Positions 1 to 9,679 of a DNA stretch of 64,000 nt are shown here, in pieces. Location: NCBI GenBank assembly GCA_034406715.1, contig CP137879.1, positions 558,001-622,000 on the forward strand, written 5' to 3'. How positions within the stretch are numbered: position 1 is the stretch's first letter; each line of letters opens with the position of its first letter. This DNA comes from Rhodotorula mucilaginosa. Its lineage: Eukaryota; Basidiomycota; Microbotryomycetes; Sporidiobolales; Sporidiobolaceae. The notes under the pieces are model-generated. The model worked only from the letters and a program-made list of their open reading frames with translations, did no database searches and was not told where the DNA came from. A program made the translations under genes and the position numbers.

Positions 1-3000
1 AGTGTATATGTCTGCAATCATAACGAGCGTTAGTTCCGCTTGAAAGAAAAAGAGCGAGGAGGAGACTTAGAAGAGGAAGATGAGTCCGAGCGAGGCGAAG
101 CAGGCGAGTGAAGCGATGCCGGCCCAGCAACTAGCGACTTGCGGTCCTATCCTGGAACACGTTGTCAACTTGATCTCGGACCCAAAAGTATGGTAGTAGT
201 CTAGGGGGAAGGATCAAGCCAGCAAAGGTTTCAGGTGAAACTGAGCAAGAGAAACAGACTCCGATCTGGGAAAGGCTTTAAAGGAGCAAGATGGCAGCAA
301 GACCGCAGGCTGAGTCGTAGCACTTGCCAGACTGTGTACTGCATGGAATATGAGACTGACAGATGTCAGCCCCAACTGCCTGCTGGATCCTGTGAGCTGG
401 TTCAGGCACAAGTATCCTGTCCTCTGCTCTTTGTTCGTGACAGCCACCCACCCCCCTTGATCAAGCAACACGGTAACGGCCAACCAAAGTGCACACTTTG
501 TTAACTCAGGCTTCAAGTTGATGATCAATCTTGGCTCGAAGTGCGCCGTGCGGCCCTCCTGTTGTCATTCCTCTCTTCTTCACCTCACCGCTCTCTACTC
601 ATAATCAACGCTCAATTCAGTGTTCTTTGAATATGCGCTTCCTTCTCGTCCTACTGTCCCTTGCAGACTACCGTGGTCTCACTCACGCTTGAGACGAGTG
701 GCCTCTGCACCACCCTTGCCGCAGAGGGCACTTGTCTCAACTCTCGAGCGCTGGCGAGACGAGGCTTCTCTGCTGAGCATGGTGTGACTGTACAGAAACA
801 CTAAACAATCATGCTGAACTGAGGGTTGATTGTGGGATGAGAATTGTGTGAGAGTACGGCAAGGCGCGACTCGGCCCGAAGGAAGAGAAGCGCGGCAGGG
901 AGAGCTGTCGCTCGGAGAGATGGCGAGCACGTTGAGCAGAGTGGCGGCTTGTTCTCTCACAAGTTGCTCACTAACGCTCCTGCGCTCGCTAGGTGTGTCC
1001 ATGTAGTCACTGTAGACACATTTGCATTCCACAAGTCGCTCACTAACGCTCCCGCGCTCACTAGCTCGCCGAGAGGTCCACTCAACGTCCAACCTGTTTT
1101 AACTAGAATAAGAATAATGAAGAAGGAGAAGAAGAGTCTGAGGGAGAGCCTAAGGCACGCCACAACAAAGTGCGCCCGAGATCCTTGTCCGACCTCCACT
1201 AGTGCAGGGACACCACTCTCAAGCTTGATGCGAGAGTGGGTCTACTGCGCAGTTCGGGTCGTAGCGAGTCGTAGAAGAGCCAGAGCCTGTAAACAGTGAC
1301 TCAAGTATAGATTTTGAAGAGAGTATGAGCGAAGGAGGGCGGGGTGCTAAAGAAGAAGAAGAAGAGAGGCGAGGGAGCTACAACAAGTCGACCGAGACGA
1401 TCCACCAACATCCGCCTGAGTTGCCGAGTCTTGAGGCGCGGCCGTCACTTTGGGCCTGGCACGATATAGTGTATATGTCTGCAATCATAACGAGCGTTAG
1501 TTCCGCTTGAAAGAAAAAGAGCGAGGAGGAGACTTAGAAGAGGAAGATGAGTCCGAGCGAGGCGAAGCAGGCGAGTGAAGCGATGCCGGCCCAGCAACTA
1601 GCGACTTGCGGTCCTATCCTGGAACACGTTGTCAACTTGATCTCGGACCCAAAAGTATGGTAGTAGTCTAGGGGGAAGGATCAAGCCAGCAAAGGTTTCA
1701 GGTGAAACTGAGCAAGAGAAACAGACTCCGATCTGGGAAAGGCTTTAAAGGAGCAAGATGGCAGCAAGACCGCAGGCTGAGTCGTAGCACTTGCCAGACT
1801 GTGTACTGCATGGAATATGAGACTGACAGATGTCAGCCCCAACTGCCTGCTGGATCCTGTGAGCTGGTTCAGGCACAAGTATCCTGTCCTCTGCTCTTTG
1901 TTCGTGACAGCCACCCACCCCCCTTGATCAAGCAACACGGTAACGGCCAACCAAAGTGCACACTTTGTTAACTCAGGCTTCAAGTTGATGATCAATCTTG
2001 GCTCGAAGTGCGCCGTGCGGCCCTCCTGTTGTCATTCCTCTCTTCTTCACCTCACCGCTCTCTACTCATAATCAACGCTCAATTCAGTGTTCTTTGAATA
2101 TGCGCTTCCTTCTCGTCCTACTGTCCCTTGCAGACTACCGTGGTCTCACTCACGCTTGAGACGAGTGGCCTCTGCACCACCCTTGCCGCAGAGGGCACTT
2201 GTCTCAACTCTCGAGCGCTGGCGAGACGAGGCTTCTCTGCTGAGCATGGTGTGACTGTACAGAAACACTAAACAATCATGCTGAACTGAGGGTTGATTGT
2301 GGGATGAGAATTGTGTGAGAGTACGGCAAGGCGCGACTCGGCCCGAAGGAAGAGAAGCGCGGCAGGGAGAGCTGTCGCTCGGAGAGATGGCGAGCACGTT
2401 GAGCAGAGTGGCGGCTTGTTCTCTCACAAGTTGCTCACTAACGCTCCTGCGCTCGCTAGGTGTGTCCATGTAGTCACTGTAGACACATTTGCATTCCACA
2501 AGTCGCTCACTAACGCTCCCGCGCTCACTAGCTCGCCGAGAGGTCCACTCAACGTCCAACCTGTTTTAACTAGAATAAGAATAATGAAGAAGGAGAAGAA
2601 GAGTCTGAGGGAGAGCCTAAGGCACGCCACAACAAAGTGCGCCCGAGATCCTTGTCCGACCTCCACTAGTGCAGGGACACCACTCTCAAGCTTGATGCGA
2701 GAGTGGGTCTACTGCGCAGTTCGGGTCGTAGCGAGTCGTAGAAGAGCCAGAGCCTGTAAACAGTGACTCAAGTATAGATTTTGAAGAGAGTATGAGCGAA
2801 GGAGGGCGGGGTGCTAAAGAAGAAGAAGAAGAGAGGCGAGGGAGCTACAACAAGTCGACCGAGACGATCCACCAACATCCGCCTGAGTTGCCGAGTCTTG
2901 AGGCGCGGCCGTCACTTTGGGCCTGGCACGATATAGTGTATATGTCTGCAATCATAACGAGCGTTAGTTCCGCTTGAAAGAAAAAGAGCGAGGAGGAGAC

Positions 3001-4915
3001 TTAGAAGAGGAAGATGAGTCCGAGCGAGGCGAAGCAGGCGAGTGAAGCGATGCCGGCCCAGCAACTAGCGACTTGCGGTCCTATCCTGGAACACGTTGTC
3101 AACTTGATCTCGGACCCAAAAGTATGGTAGTAGTCTAGGGGGAAGGATCAAGCCAGCAAAGGTTTCAGGTGAAACTGAGCAAGAGAAACAGACTCCGATC
3201 TGGGAAAGGCTTTAAAGGAGCAAGATGGCAGCAAGACCGCAGGCTGAGTCGTAGCACTTGCCAGACTGTGTACTGCATGGAATATGAGACTGACAGATGT
3301 CAGCCCCAACTGCCTGCTGGATCCTGTGAGCTGGTTCAGGCACAAGTATCCTGTCCTCTGCTCTTTGTTCGTGACAGCCACCCACCCCCCTTGATCAAGC
3401 AACACGGTAACGGCCAACCAAAGTGCACACTTTGTTAACTCAGGCTTCAAGTTGATGATCAATCTTGGCTCGAAGTGCGCCGTGCGGCCCTCCTGTTGTC
3501 ATTCCTCTCTTCTTCACCTCACCGCTCTCTACTCATAATCAACGCTCAATTCAGTGTTCTTTGAATATGCGCTTCCTTCTCGTCCTACTGTCCCTTGCAG
3601 ACTACCGTGGTCTCACTCACGCTTGAGACGAGTGGCCTCTGCACCACCCTTGCCGCAGAGGGCACTTGTCTCAACTCTCGAGCGCTGGCGAGACGAGGCT
3701 TCTCTGCTGAGCATGGTGTGACTGTACAGAAACACTAAACAATCATGCTGAACTGAGGGTTGATTGTGGGATGAGAATTGTGTGAGAGTACGGCAAGGCG
3801 CGACTCGGCCCGAAGGAAGAGAAGCGCGGCAGGGAGAGCTGTCGCTCGGAGAGATGGCGAGCACGTTGAGCAGAGTGGCGGCTTGTTCTCTCACAAGTTG
3901 CTCACTAACGCTCCTGCGCTCGCTAGGTGTGTCCATGTAGTCACTGTAGACACATTTGCATTCCACAAGTCGCTCACTAACGCTCCCGCGCTCACTAGCT
4001 CGCCGAGAGGTCCACTCAACGTCCAACCTGTTTTAACTAGAATAAGAATAATGAAGAAGGAGAAGAAGAGTCTGAGGGAGAGCCTAAGGCACGCCACAAC
4101 AAAGTGCGCCCGAGATCCTTGTCCGACCTCCACTAGTGCAGGGACACCACTCTCAAGCTTGATGCGAGAGTGGGTCTACTGCGCAGTTCGGGTCGTAGCG
4201 AGTCGTAGAAGAGCCAGAGCCTGTAAACAGTGACTCAAGTATAGATTTTGAAGAGAGTATGAGCGAAGGAGGGCGGGGTGCTAAAGAAGAAGAAGAAGAG
4301 AGGCGAGGGAGCTACAACAAGTCGACCGAGACGATCCACCAACATCCGCCTGAGTTGCCGAGTCTTGAGGCGCGGCCGTCACTTTGGGCCTGGCACGATA
4401 TAGTGTATATGTCTGCAATCATAACAAGCGTTAGTTCCGCTTGAAAGAAAAAGAGCGAGGAGGAGACTTAGAAGAGGAAGATGAGTCCGAGCGAGGCGAA
4501 GCAGGCGAGTGAAGCGATGCCGGCCCAGCAACTAGCGACTTGCGGTCCTATCCTGGAACACGTTGTCAACTTGATCTCGGACCCAAAAGTATGGTAGTAG
4601 TCTAGGGGGAAGGATCAAGCCAGCAAAGGTTTCAGGTGAAACTGAGCAAGAGAAACAGACTCCGATCTGGGAAAGGCTTTAAAGGAGCAAGATGGCAGCA
4701 AGACCGCAGGCTGAGTCGTAGCACTTGCCAGACTGTGTACTGCATGGAATATGAGACTGACAGATGTCAGCCCCAACTGCCTGCTGGATCCTGTGAGCTG
4801 GTTCAGGCACAAGTATCCTGTCCTCTGCTCTTTGTTCGTGACAGCCACCCACCCCCCTTGATCAAGCAACACGGTAACGGCCAACCAAAGTGCACACTTT
4901 GTTAACTCAGGCTTC
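1..4915. repeat. Tandem array of a 1,467-bp unit (3.35 copies)
   Basis: Three complete copies (1-1467, 1468-2934, 2935-4401) and a partial fourth (4402-4915) follow one another with a period of exactly 1,467 bp. By eye the copies are identical except for one G-to-A change at 4426. The array starts at or before the window edge and stops abruptly after a GTTAACTCAGGCTTC stretch, where the fourth copy runs into unrelated DNA. Each unit holds a small internal duplication (a CACTAACGCTCC.GCGCTC block seen twice, about unit positions 965-985 and 1045-1065) and purine-rich GAAGAAGAAG tracts. The longest open frames (61-151 codons) recur once per unit, look like no known protein and differ in frame, so I do not call genes. 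Such identity implies recent amplification or active homogenisation. It may be a satellite, a subtelomeric repeat or a tandemly trapped mobile element. Confidence 0.95.
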
Positions 4916-5543
4916 TCACACTCTGTACAGGCAAGCCGACAAAAATGCAGTGCAATACCTCGAGCCAAGCTACTTGCTTTGCTTGTGAGGGCATGAGCTG
5001 GGTTTGACTTGGCATTCCATAAGGATGGAAATTTATCTTCAAGTAGACATTTTGACCAACAATCACAAGCGTAGCCAACAGAGTGGGCATGCGGTGTATT
5101 GCCTGGGGTGCTCTGTCAGATACGGTGACAAGACTGTGCTACAGAAAGGATCTGTCACCCTGTGAGATTTGTCAGATACAACTCAGGAGAACACTGACAG
5201 GCTGCATGCCAGGAAAGTAGAAGTGGCACAGTCCAGCCTTTGCCGTGCCCATCGACCACTCATCTGTTGTTGTGATGGTGAGCGTACAAGGAAGCTGGGG
5301 AGGCGGCCAGCGGCAGCGCTGCCCACGGAAGAACAGACGATTTAGCACTAGAATGTTTTACATTCACAGTGCAGAGGAAGGAGAAGAACCTCTGCTGCCA
5401 CGCTCATGTCCAAGGGATCTTTACCTCAGGTGCCAAATGAAGCTTGCCGTATTTCTCAGTACTGGCTGTTCCACTGAGAGGGCAGGATTTTGCGGCCCAG
5501 CCAATATGTACGTAACGTTGGGCCAAGGAAAGTATGAAAACGC
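4916..5543. other. Unique spacer between repeat array and tRNA gene
   Basis: No convincing gene is seen. A short direct repeat, TGTCAGATAC, occurs twice (around 5115 and 5169). The reading frames present are short and match nothing I recognise. Confidence 0.5.
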
Positions 5544-5628
5544 GGCGAGATAGTATAGTGGTTAGTACTGCTGGTTCTGATTATTCAAGCACTTCCAGCC
5601 GACCTGGGTTCGATCCCCAGTCACGCCT
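5544..5628 (+). tRNA. tRNA-Gln (anticodon CUG) with a 13-nt intron
   Basis: The segment folds as a canonical tRNA. The acceptor stem GGCGAGA pairs with TCACGCC (one A-A mismatch), the D arm is GTA..TAC, the anticodon stem GCTGG pairs with CCAGC, and the T arm is CTGGG-TTCGATC-CCCAG. Anticodon CTG lies at 5577-5579 in a TTCTGA loop as in fungal tRNA-Gln. The loop is 20 nt instead of 7, which places a 13-nt intron after position 37 (about 5581-5593), the standard eukaryotic site. The discriminator base is T5628. The A box (TAGTATAGTGGTTAGTAC) and B box (GGTTCGATCC) are intact. The gene decodes the glutamine codon CAG. Confidence 0.93.
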
Positions 5629-5632
5629 TTCC

Positions 5633-5638
5633 TTTTTT
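5633..5638 (+). terminator. RNA polymerase III terminator of the tRNA gene
   Basis: Six T residues begin four bases after the discriminator base of the tRNA-Gln gene, the usual Pol III stop signal. Confidence 0.85.
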
Positions 5639-5904
5639 CACGTCTGCTTCGTGGTTGCCAACCTCGGCAGAGGTCAAGTCTTTGGCTCCCTCTAACACCT
5701 TTTTGCTGGCAGGGCATGAAGGACACCGACAGGTAGCTCACATACCAGTCCGCTATGCAGTAGTCATGTCAAAGGGGCAGAAACTCACCACCGCCATCAA
5801 GCCGGATTTCAGCGGGAGCTTGAACACGAAGACGCTTTTTAGCCTACAGTTGTCAACTGCCACTGCTTGTCCTTGTTGCTGGAGCAATAAAGCTTCCAAA
5901 GAAG

Positions 5905-6105
5905 AACCCAGGAGCCACACCGGCCAGTGCAACGGTCCTTGAAGCAGCACTCGGGGCTCACACTCAAGCTCGATGCGAGACAAGGCACCGTGCACAGGGC
6001 AGGCTGTAGTGGGGCAGAGCAAAGCCAGAGCCAAACAAACAGTGACTTCTCAACATGAGGATTTTGAAAAAAAGGGATAAGCGTGAGGAGGCATGTTTTG
6101 CCCTC
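5905..6105. repeat. Diverged relative of the 1,467-bp repeat unit
   Basis: This stretch aligns by eye with unit positions about 1180-1350 of the array. Shared blocks include CACTCAAGCTCGATGCGAGA against CTCTCAAGCTTGATGCGAGA, then AGCCAGAGCC, AACAGTGACT and GATTTTGAA, in the same order with small indels. It is therefore an old copy of part of the repeat family, outside the recent array and separated from it by unique DNA and the tRNA gene. Confidence 0.7.
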
Positions 6106-6256
6106 TCAAACCCTTGTACCTCGGAAATCTCAAAGGACCTGCCACCTCGACAGTGGAGGTGCTTTTTAGCAAAAGGCAAAGGCTCCCCTCACCGGATTGC
6201 ACGCGCACAGCACGGGTGATGGATTGAAATTACGTCCGCGCGAACAACGCGTCGTG

Positions 6257-7243
6257 TCACCGCTTGACAAAGGGCAGGCCGACTCCGGACAAGAGAGCGC
6301 GTGCCTGGTCCTGCGCGCCGCGACCTTTGGCGTTGGTGACGCAAAAGATGTTCATGCCGAACGCGCGCGGATACTGGTCGAGGTTGACCTCGATCTGGGG
6401 GAAGAGGCCCATGGCCTCGGGCGGGAGACCGAACGAGACGACGCCGGACGTCGACGAGGGGGACTGGCGCGGGTGCGAGGCGGGCGGGAGGGGGATGCCG
6501 GAAAAGGTCTTGAGGCGCGGCAGGACAAAGTCGATGACGGTTTCGAGAAAGGCGTACATGGGTTCGCCCTTGAGTTCGACCTTGACGCCCGAGGGCATGC
6601 CGGCGCGGATCTTGAACGACGCCGACTTCTTGGTCGACTGCGTGACCTGGATGCCCTCGCCCGACCCGGGGCCGTACGGGCCGGGGGTCTTGACCTGGGG
6701 CGGTTCGCCGGTGATGGCCTGGAAGGCCATGATGAGGGGCAAGAGATTCGACTTGGCGCCGACGGCGTGTTTGTACATCGACTCGACGACGATCGACTCG
6801 AGGCGGGGCACGGATTCGGGCGAGACATAGGTCGGGTTCGGGACGATGTAGCGGTTGCCCTTGGGGCGCGGCGGGGCCGAGCGACCGTGCGCGTACGGGT
6901 TCTCGGGGGACCAGATCGGTGTCCGCTCGAGCGGGTTCGGGCGCTGCGCGGCCTCGGTGTGAGTCGCGTGCGAGTAGAGGAGGTAGAGGAGGTCGTGCGA
7001 GACGGTCGAGTCGTAGTGGTCGCCGAGGCGGGACCGCGCCGTCTGGCCGTACGAGAGGTTCGCCGGCAAGTCGACTGCGCCAGTGGGTCCTTCCTGTGCG
7101 GCCTGCTTCCCCTTGGCGGCGGAAGTCGAGGCTGTCCGGTGCGGCAGTGCGGAAGCGGCAGCGGTGGTGGAGGAGGGTGCTGGTCTCCGTGCTGCGGCGA
7201 GGGCAGAGCGCGCTGCACTCGCGACTGACTGAGAAGGCTTCAT
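6257..7243 (-). CDS. MRPL7: Mitochondrial ribosomal protein uL5m (L5/L7 family)
   Basis: Intronless 328-residue protein of the large subunit of the mitochondrial ribosome. The C-terminal half carries the uL5 signature: GxxPxxxxAKKS-like KSASFKIRAGMPSGVKVELKG, a segment ending FLPRLKTFSGI-like (VLPRLKTFSGIPLP), and the closing block PRAFGMNIFCVTNAKGRGAQ followed by ARALLSGVGLPF. The uL5 protein contacts 5S rRNA in bacteria; in fungal mitoribosomes it lies in the central protuberance. The chosen ATG (7243) begins MKPSQSVASAARSALAAARR, an Arg/Ser/Ala-rich stretch without acids, as expected of a mitochondrial presequence. The frame stays open about 100 codons upstream, but that part is low-complexity and lacks a better start. 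It is divergent from GGC1, whose ATG lies 187 bp away. Confidence 0.93.
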   Translation of the reverse strand: MKPSQSVASAARSALAAARRPAPSSTTAAASALPHRTASTSAAKGKQAAQEGPTGAVDLPANLSYGQTARSRLGDHYDSTVSHDLLYLLYSHATHTEAAQRPNPLERTPIWSPENPYAHGRSAPPRPKGNRYIVPNPTYVSPESVPRLESIVVESMYKHAVGAKSNLLPLIMAFQAITGEPPQVKTPGPYGPGSGEGIQVTQSTKKSASFKIRAGMPSGVKVELKGEPMYAFLETVIDFVLPRLKTFSGIPLPPASHPRQSPSSTSGVVSFGLPPEAMGLFPQIEVNLDQYPRAFGMNIFCVTNAKGRGAQDQARALLSGVGLPFVKR

Positions 7244-7430
7244 GGGCGCGCTCTCTAGGACCGCTGGTCTCTCTATGGGAGCAAGAGAGAGAGCGAGGCT
7301 GAAGATCCGCTGAGCTCCGCGGCGATCGCAGCGTCGCGTGCACCGCCGCCCGGTTCGGTTCGCCCTCGCTTCCTGTTCCTCCGTCGTCGCTTGCTTTGCG
7401 TGTCGTCCCGGGAAGAGAGACCAGTCGGAC
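7244..7430. promoter_or_regulatory. Shared divergent promoter region, MRPL7 and GGC1
   Basis: Only 187 bp separate the two start codons of genes transcribed away from each other. Both encode mitochondrial proteins. The stretch holds CT-rich tracts and no TATA box that I can see. Joint regulation is an inference from position. Confidence 0.5.
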
Positions 7431-9236
7431 ATGTCGCCCCCTATCGCCGGTGGAAAGGACTCGCACGCCGCCCGCATCCTCGGATCAGGGACTGCCGGTC
7501 CGTCTATCTCTCCTCTCTCTCCTCGCTGCTTCGACTCGGCGCCCCGATAACCTCGCTGATGCACCCTTCTGTCCGCATGCAGGCATTGCCGAGCTCATGA
7601 TCTTCCATCCCGTGTACGGACCCTTTTCTCCCGGCGCTCCGTCGTGATATCGGCCAACGAAAGCCCAATCGACTACTTTTTTTTGACTCGTTCTTGAAAA
7701 CCCCCGAACAGGGACACTGTCGCCAAGCGACTCATGTCCAACAAGGTTTCCGGCGTACGTATCTTCTACACGCAGATGTCTTGCGCCGCATGCTGACGTG
7801 GGTTACTCTGTCCGCGCGCGCAGAAACCGTTGATGGAGGTCGTCTTCCGCGAGCACGCAAACGCAAAGGCCGGCCAGAAGTTCCTCTCTCTGTTCCCGGG
7901 TCTCGGATACGCCGCCGGTTACAAAGGTAACGTGCTCCAGCGCCGCCTCCCCCTTCAAGAATGACCCTGCTGACCCGAACTTTCTCACGTGCAGTCTTGC
8001 AGTGCGTCTTGTCGCCCCGCGGTGCTGGTTTAGTCCCTTCCCCTGACATCAATGACCTAACGTTGCCCACTTGCTACTACCTACAGGCGTGTCTACAAGG
8101 TGAGCCGAGATGAAATTGGTCAGGGAAGCCCTCAACGGAACAATAGGCTGATGACCCCTTCACCCGCGTTTCCCCCAGTTCGGCGGCCAACCGTACTTCA
8201 ACGACTTCCTGAGCAAGAACTTCAAGTCGAGCTTCACCAACGCGTTCGGCGAGAAGAACGGAAAGGCGATGATGTCGGCCACGGCTGGATCGTACGGCCA
8301 CTTCCAGCCTCGCCCTTCCTCGCTTTGCTGCAAGTGCTGACCTCGCATCGGTTGCCCGGATGCAGCTTGACCGGCATCGGCGAGATCGTCCTGCTTCCCC
8401 TGGATGTCCTCAAGATTAAGCGGCAGTGAGTCTTGTTTCCGAGCGGAACTGGGCTGGCTCTCGGAGCGCTGACGCTCGGCGTGGCAGGACCAACCCGGAG
8501 GCGTTCCGGTCTCGTGGATTCGTGCAGATTGTGCGGGATGAGGGCTTCGGACTCTACCGCGGAGCGTCCTGGACCGCCGCCCGGAATGCGCCCGGCTCTT
8601 TCGCTGTGAGTGTCTGGAATGGGACCTCGAGGGGGAGCGTATCCAATGCACTGACACCGGAGGGAGTCACCGCATAGCTCTTTGGTGGTTCGGCGTTCAC
8701 GAAGGAGTACGTCTTCGGTCTTGAAGACTACCGATCGGCGTCGTGGTACCAGAACTTTGTCGCTTCCATTGCCGGATCCGTACGTGTCCCCCCTTTTTGC
8801 GCGGTTCCCTGCAGGCCTCCACGGCTGACCCGAATTCTGCAATTCGCAGGTCTCGTCGATTGCGATCTCGCAGCCGCTCGACGTCATCAAGACCCGGATC
8901 CAGAACCAGAACTTTGAGAGCAAGGTCGGCGGCATGACTGTCATCCGCGAGCTCATCAAGAACGAGGGCTTCTCGGCCTTCTTCAAGGGCTTGACACCCA
9001 AGGTCCTGTACGTGCACATCTTGCGTCTTCTTTCTGCCGGAGAGCCCACGCTACTGGCGAGGGGAACGAGCGGCCGCCGTCGTCATCTTTCCTTTCCGCC
9101 ATCTCTCGCGATTTGCCGCTGACCCCTCGCCCCCCTCCACTCACATTCTACGCTCTACAGGGTCGTCGGCCCCAAGCTTATCTTCTCCTTTACCCTCGCA
9201 CAATCTCTTATCCCGGCGCTGGGACGGTGGGTCTAA
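7431..9236 (+). CDS. GGC1: Mitochondrial GTP/GDP carrier (Ggc1/Yhm1 type)
   Basis: Mitochondrial carrier family protein of the inner membrane, exchanging matrix GDP for cytosolic GTP. I place exons at 7431-7497, 7583-7613, 7712-7754, 7824-7926, 7995-8001, 8087-8099, 8179-8291, 8366-8425, 8488-8605, 8678-8779, 8850-9007 and 9161-9236. The joined protein reads through all Ggc1 landmarks: GIAELMIFHPVDTVAKRLMS, LFPGLGYAAGYKVLQRVYK, GIGEIVLLPLDVLKIKRQ, RGASWTAARNAPGSFALFGG, SQPLDVIKTRIQNQNFE and FFKGLTPKVLVVGPKLIFSF. The three PxD carrier signatures are FHPVDTVAKR, LLPLDVLKIK and SQPLDVIKTR. Two exons are only 7 and 13 nt long; both are needed to spell the conserved VLQRVYK. The start is the ATG of MSPPIAGGKDS, 17 codons before the first conserved helix. 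Introns typically contain CTGAC. Confidence 0.95.
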
Positions 9237-9679
9237 GCAACGGGCAGCTGGACTCTGCAAGAAGGCGCTCGCTCTCCTCCCTGGCTTCTCTGTCTGCTCC
9301 TCTCCATACGGCGGCTTCGTTCGCCACTCCCGGTCCTTTCATACAGGCTGGCGACGGTATCTTTGTCTCCCGGGCGATAGATTTGCTCGTTTTTGTACTA
9401 TCAAGCTTCTCCCATCTCGTCTCGTCGTTTCATCTTTCCGAGTCGCGGAGCACGCGCGACTCTTCGTCTGGGCTGTCTGCGGAGATGCACCCAATCACAA
9501 TCACGGACACTTGTGGCACAGCAAGAAAGAGAGAATCGCGATGCGGAGAATTCGTGGACAGTGATCTTACAAGTGCAACACAGGGAAAGGCTCGGGGGGC
9601 ACGAAGGGATGCGAAAGTAGGAATGGATGTACGAGAGGGAGGGACGTGACGTCAAGTGAAGGAAAGCTACGCAACGCGA

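Noticed and set aside
214-4905. Open frames of 61-151 codons repeated in each 1,467-bp unit
   Set aside because: They repeat because the DNA repeats, overlap on both strands, have repeat-like composition and match no protein family.
1-4915. rDNA or 5S gene array as explanation for the tandem repeat
   Set aside because: The unit is too short for rDNA and shows no 5S, 5.8S, 18S or 25S sequence that I recognise.
6352-7302. Long frames opposite or shifted to MRPL7 (188-343 codons)
   Set aside because: Arg/Ser/Ala-rich shadow frames of a GC-rich gene; only the uL5 frame carries conserved sequence.
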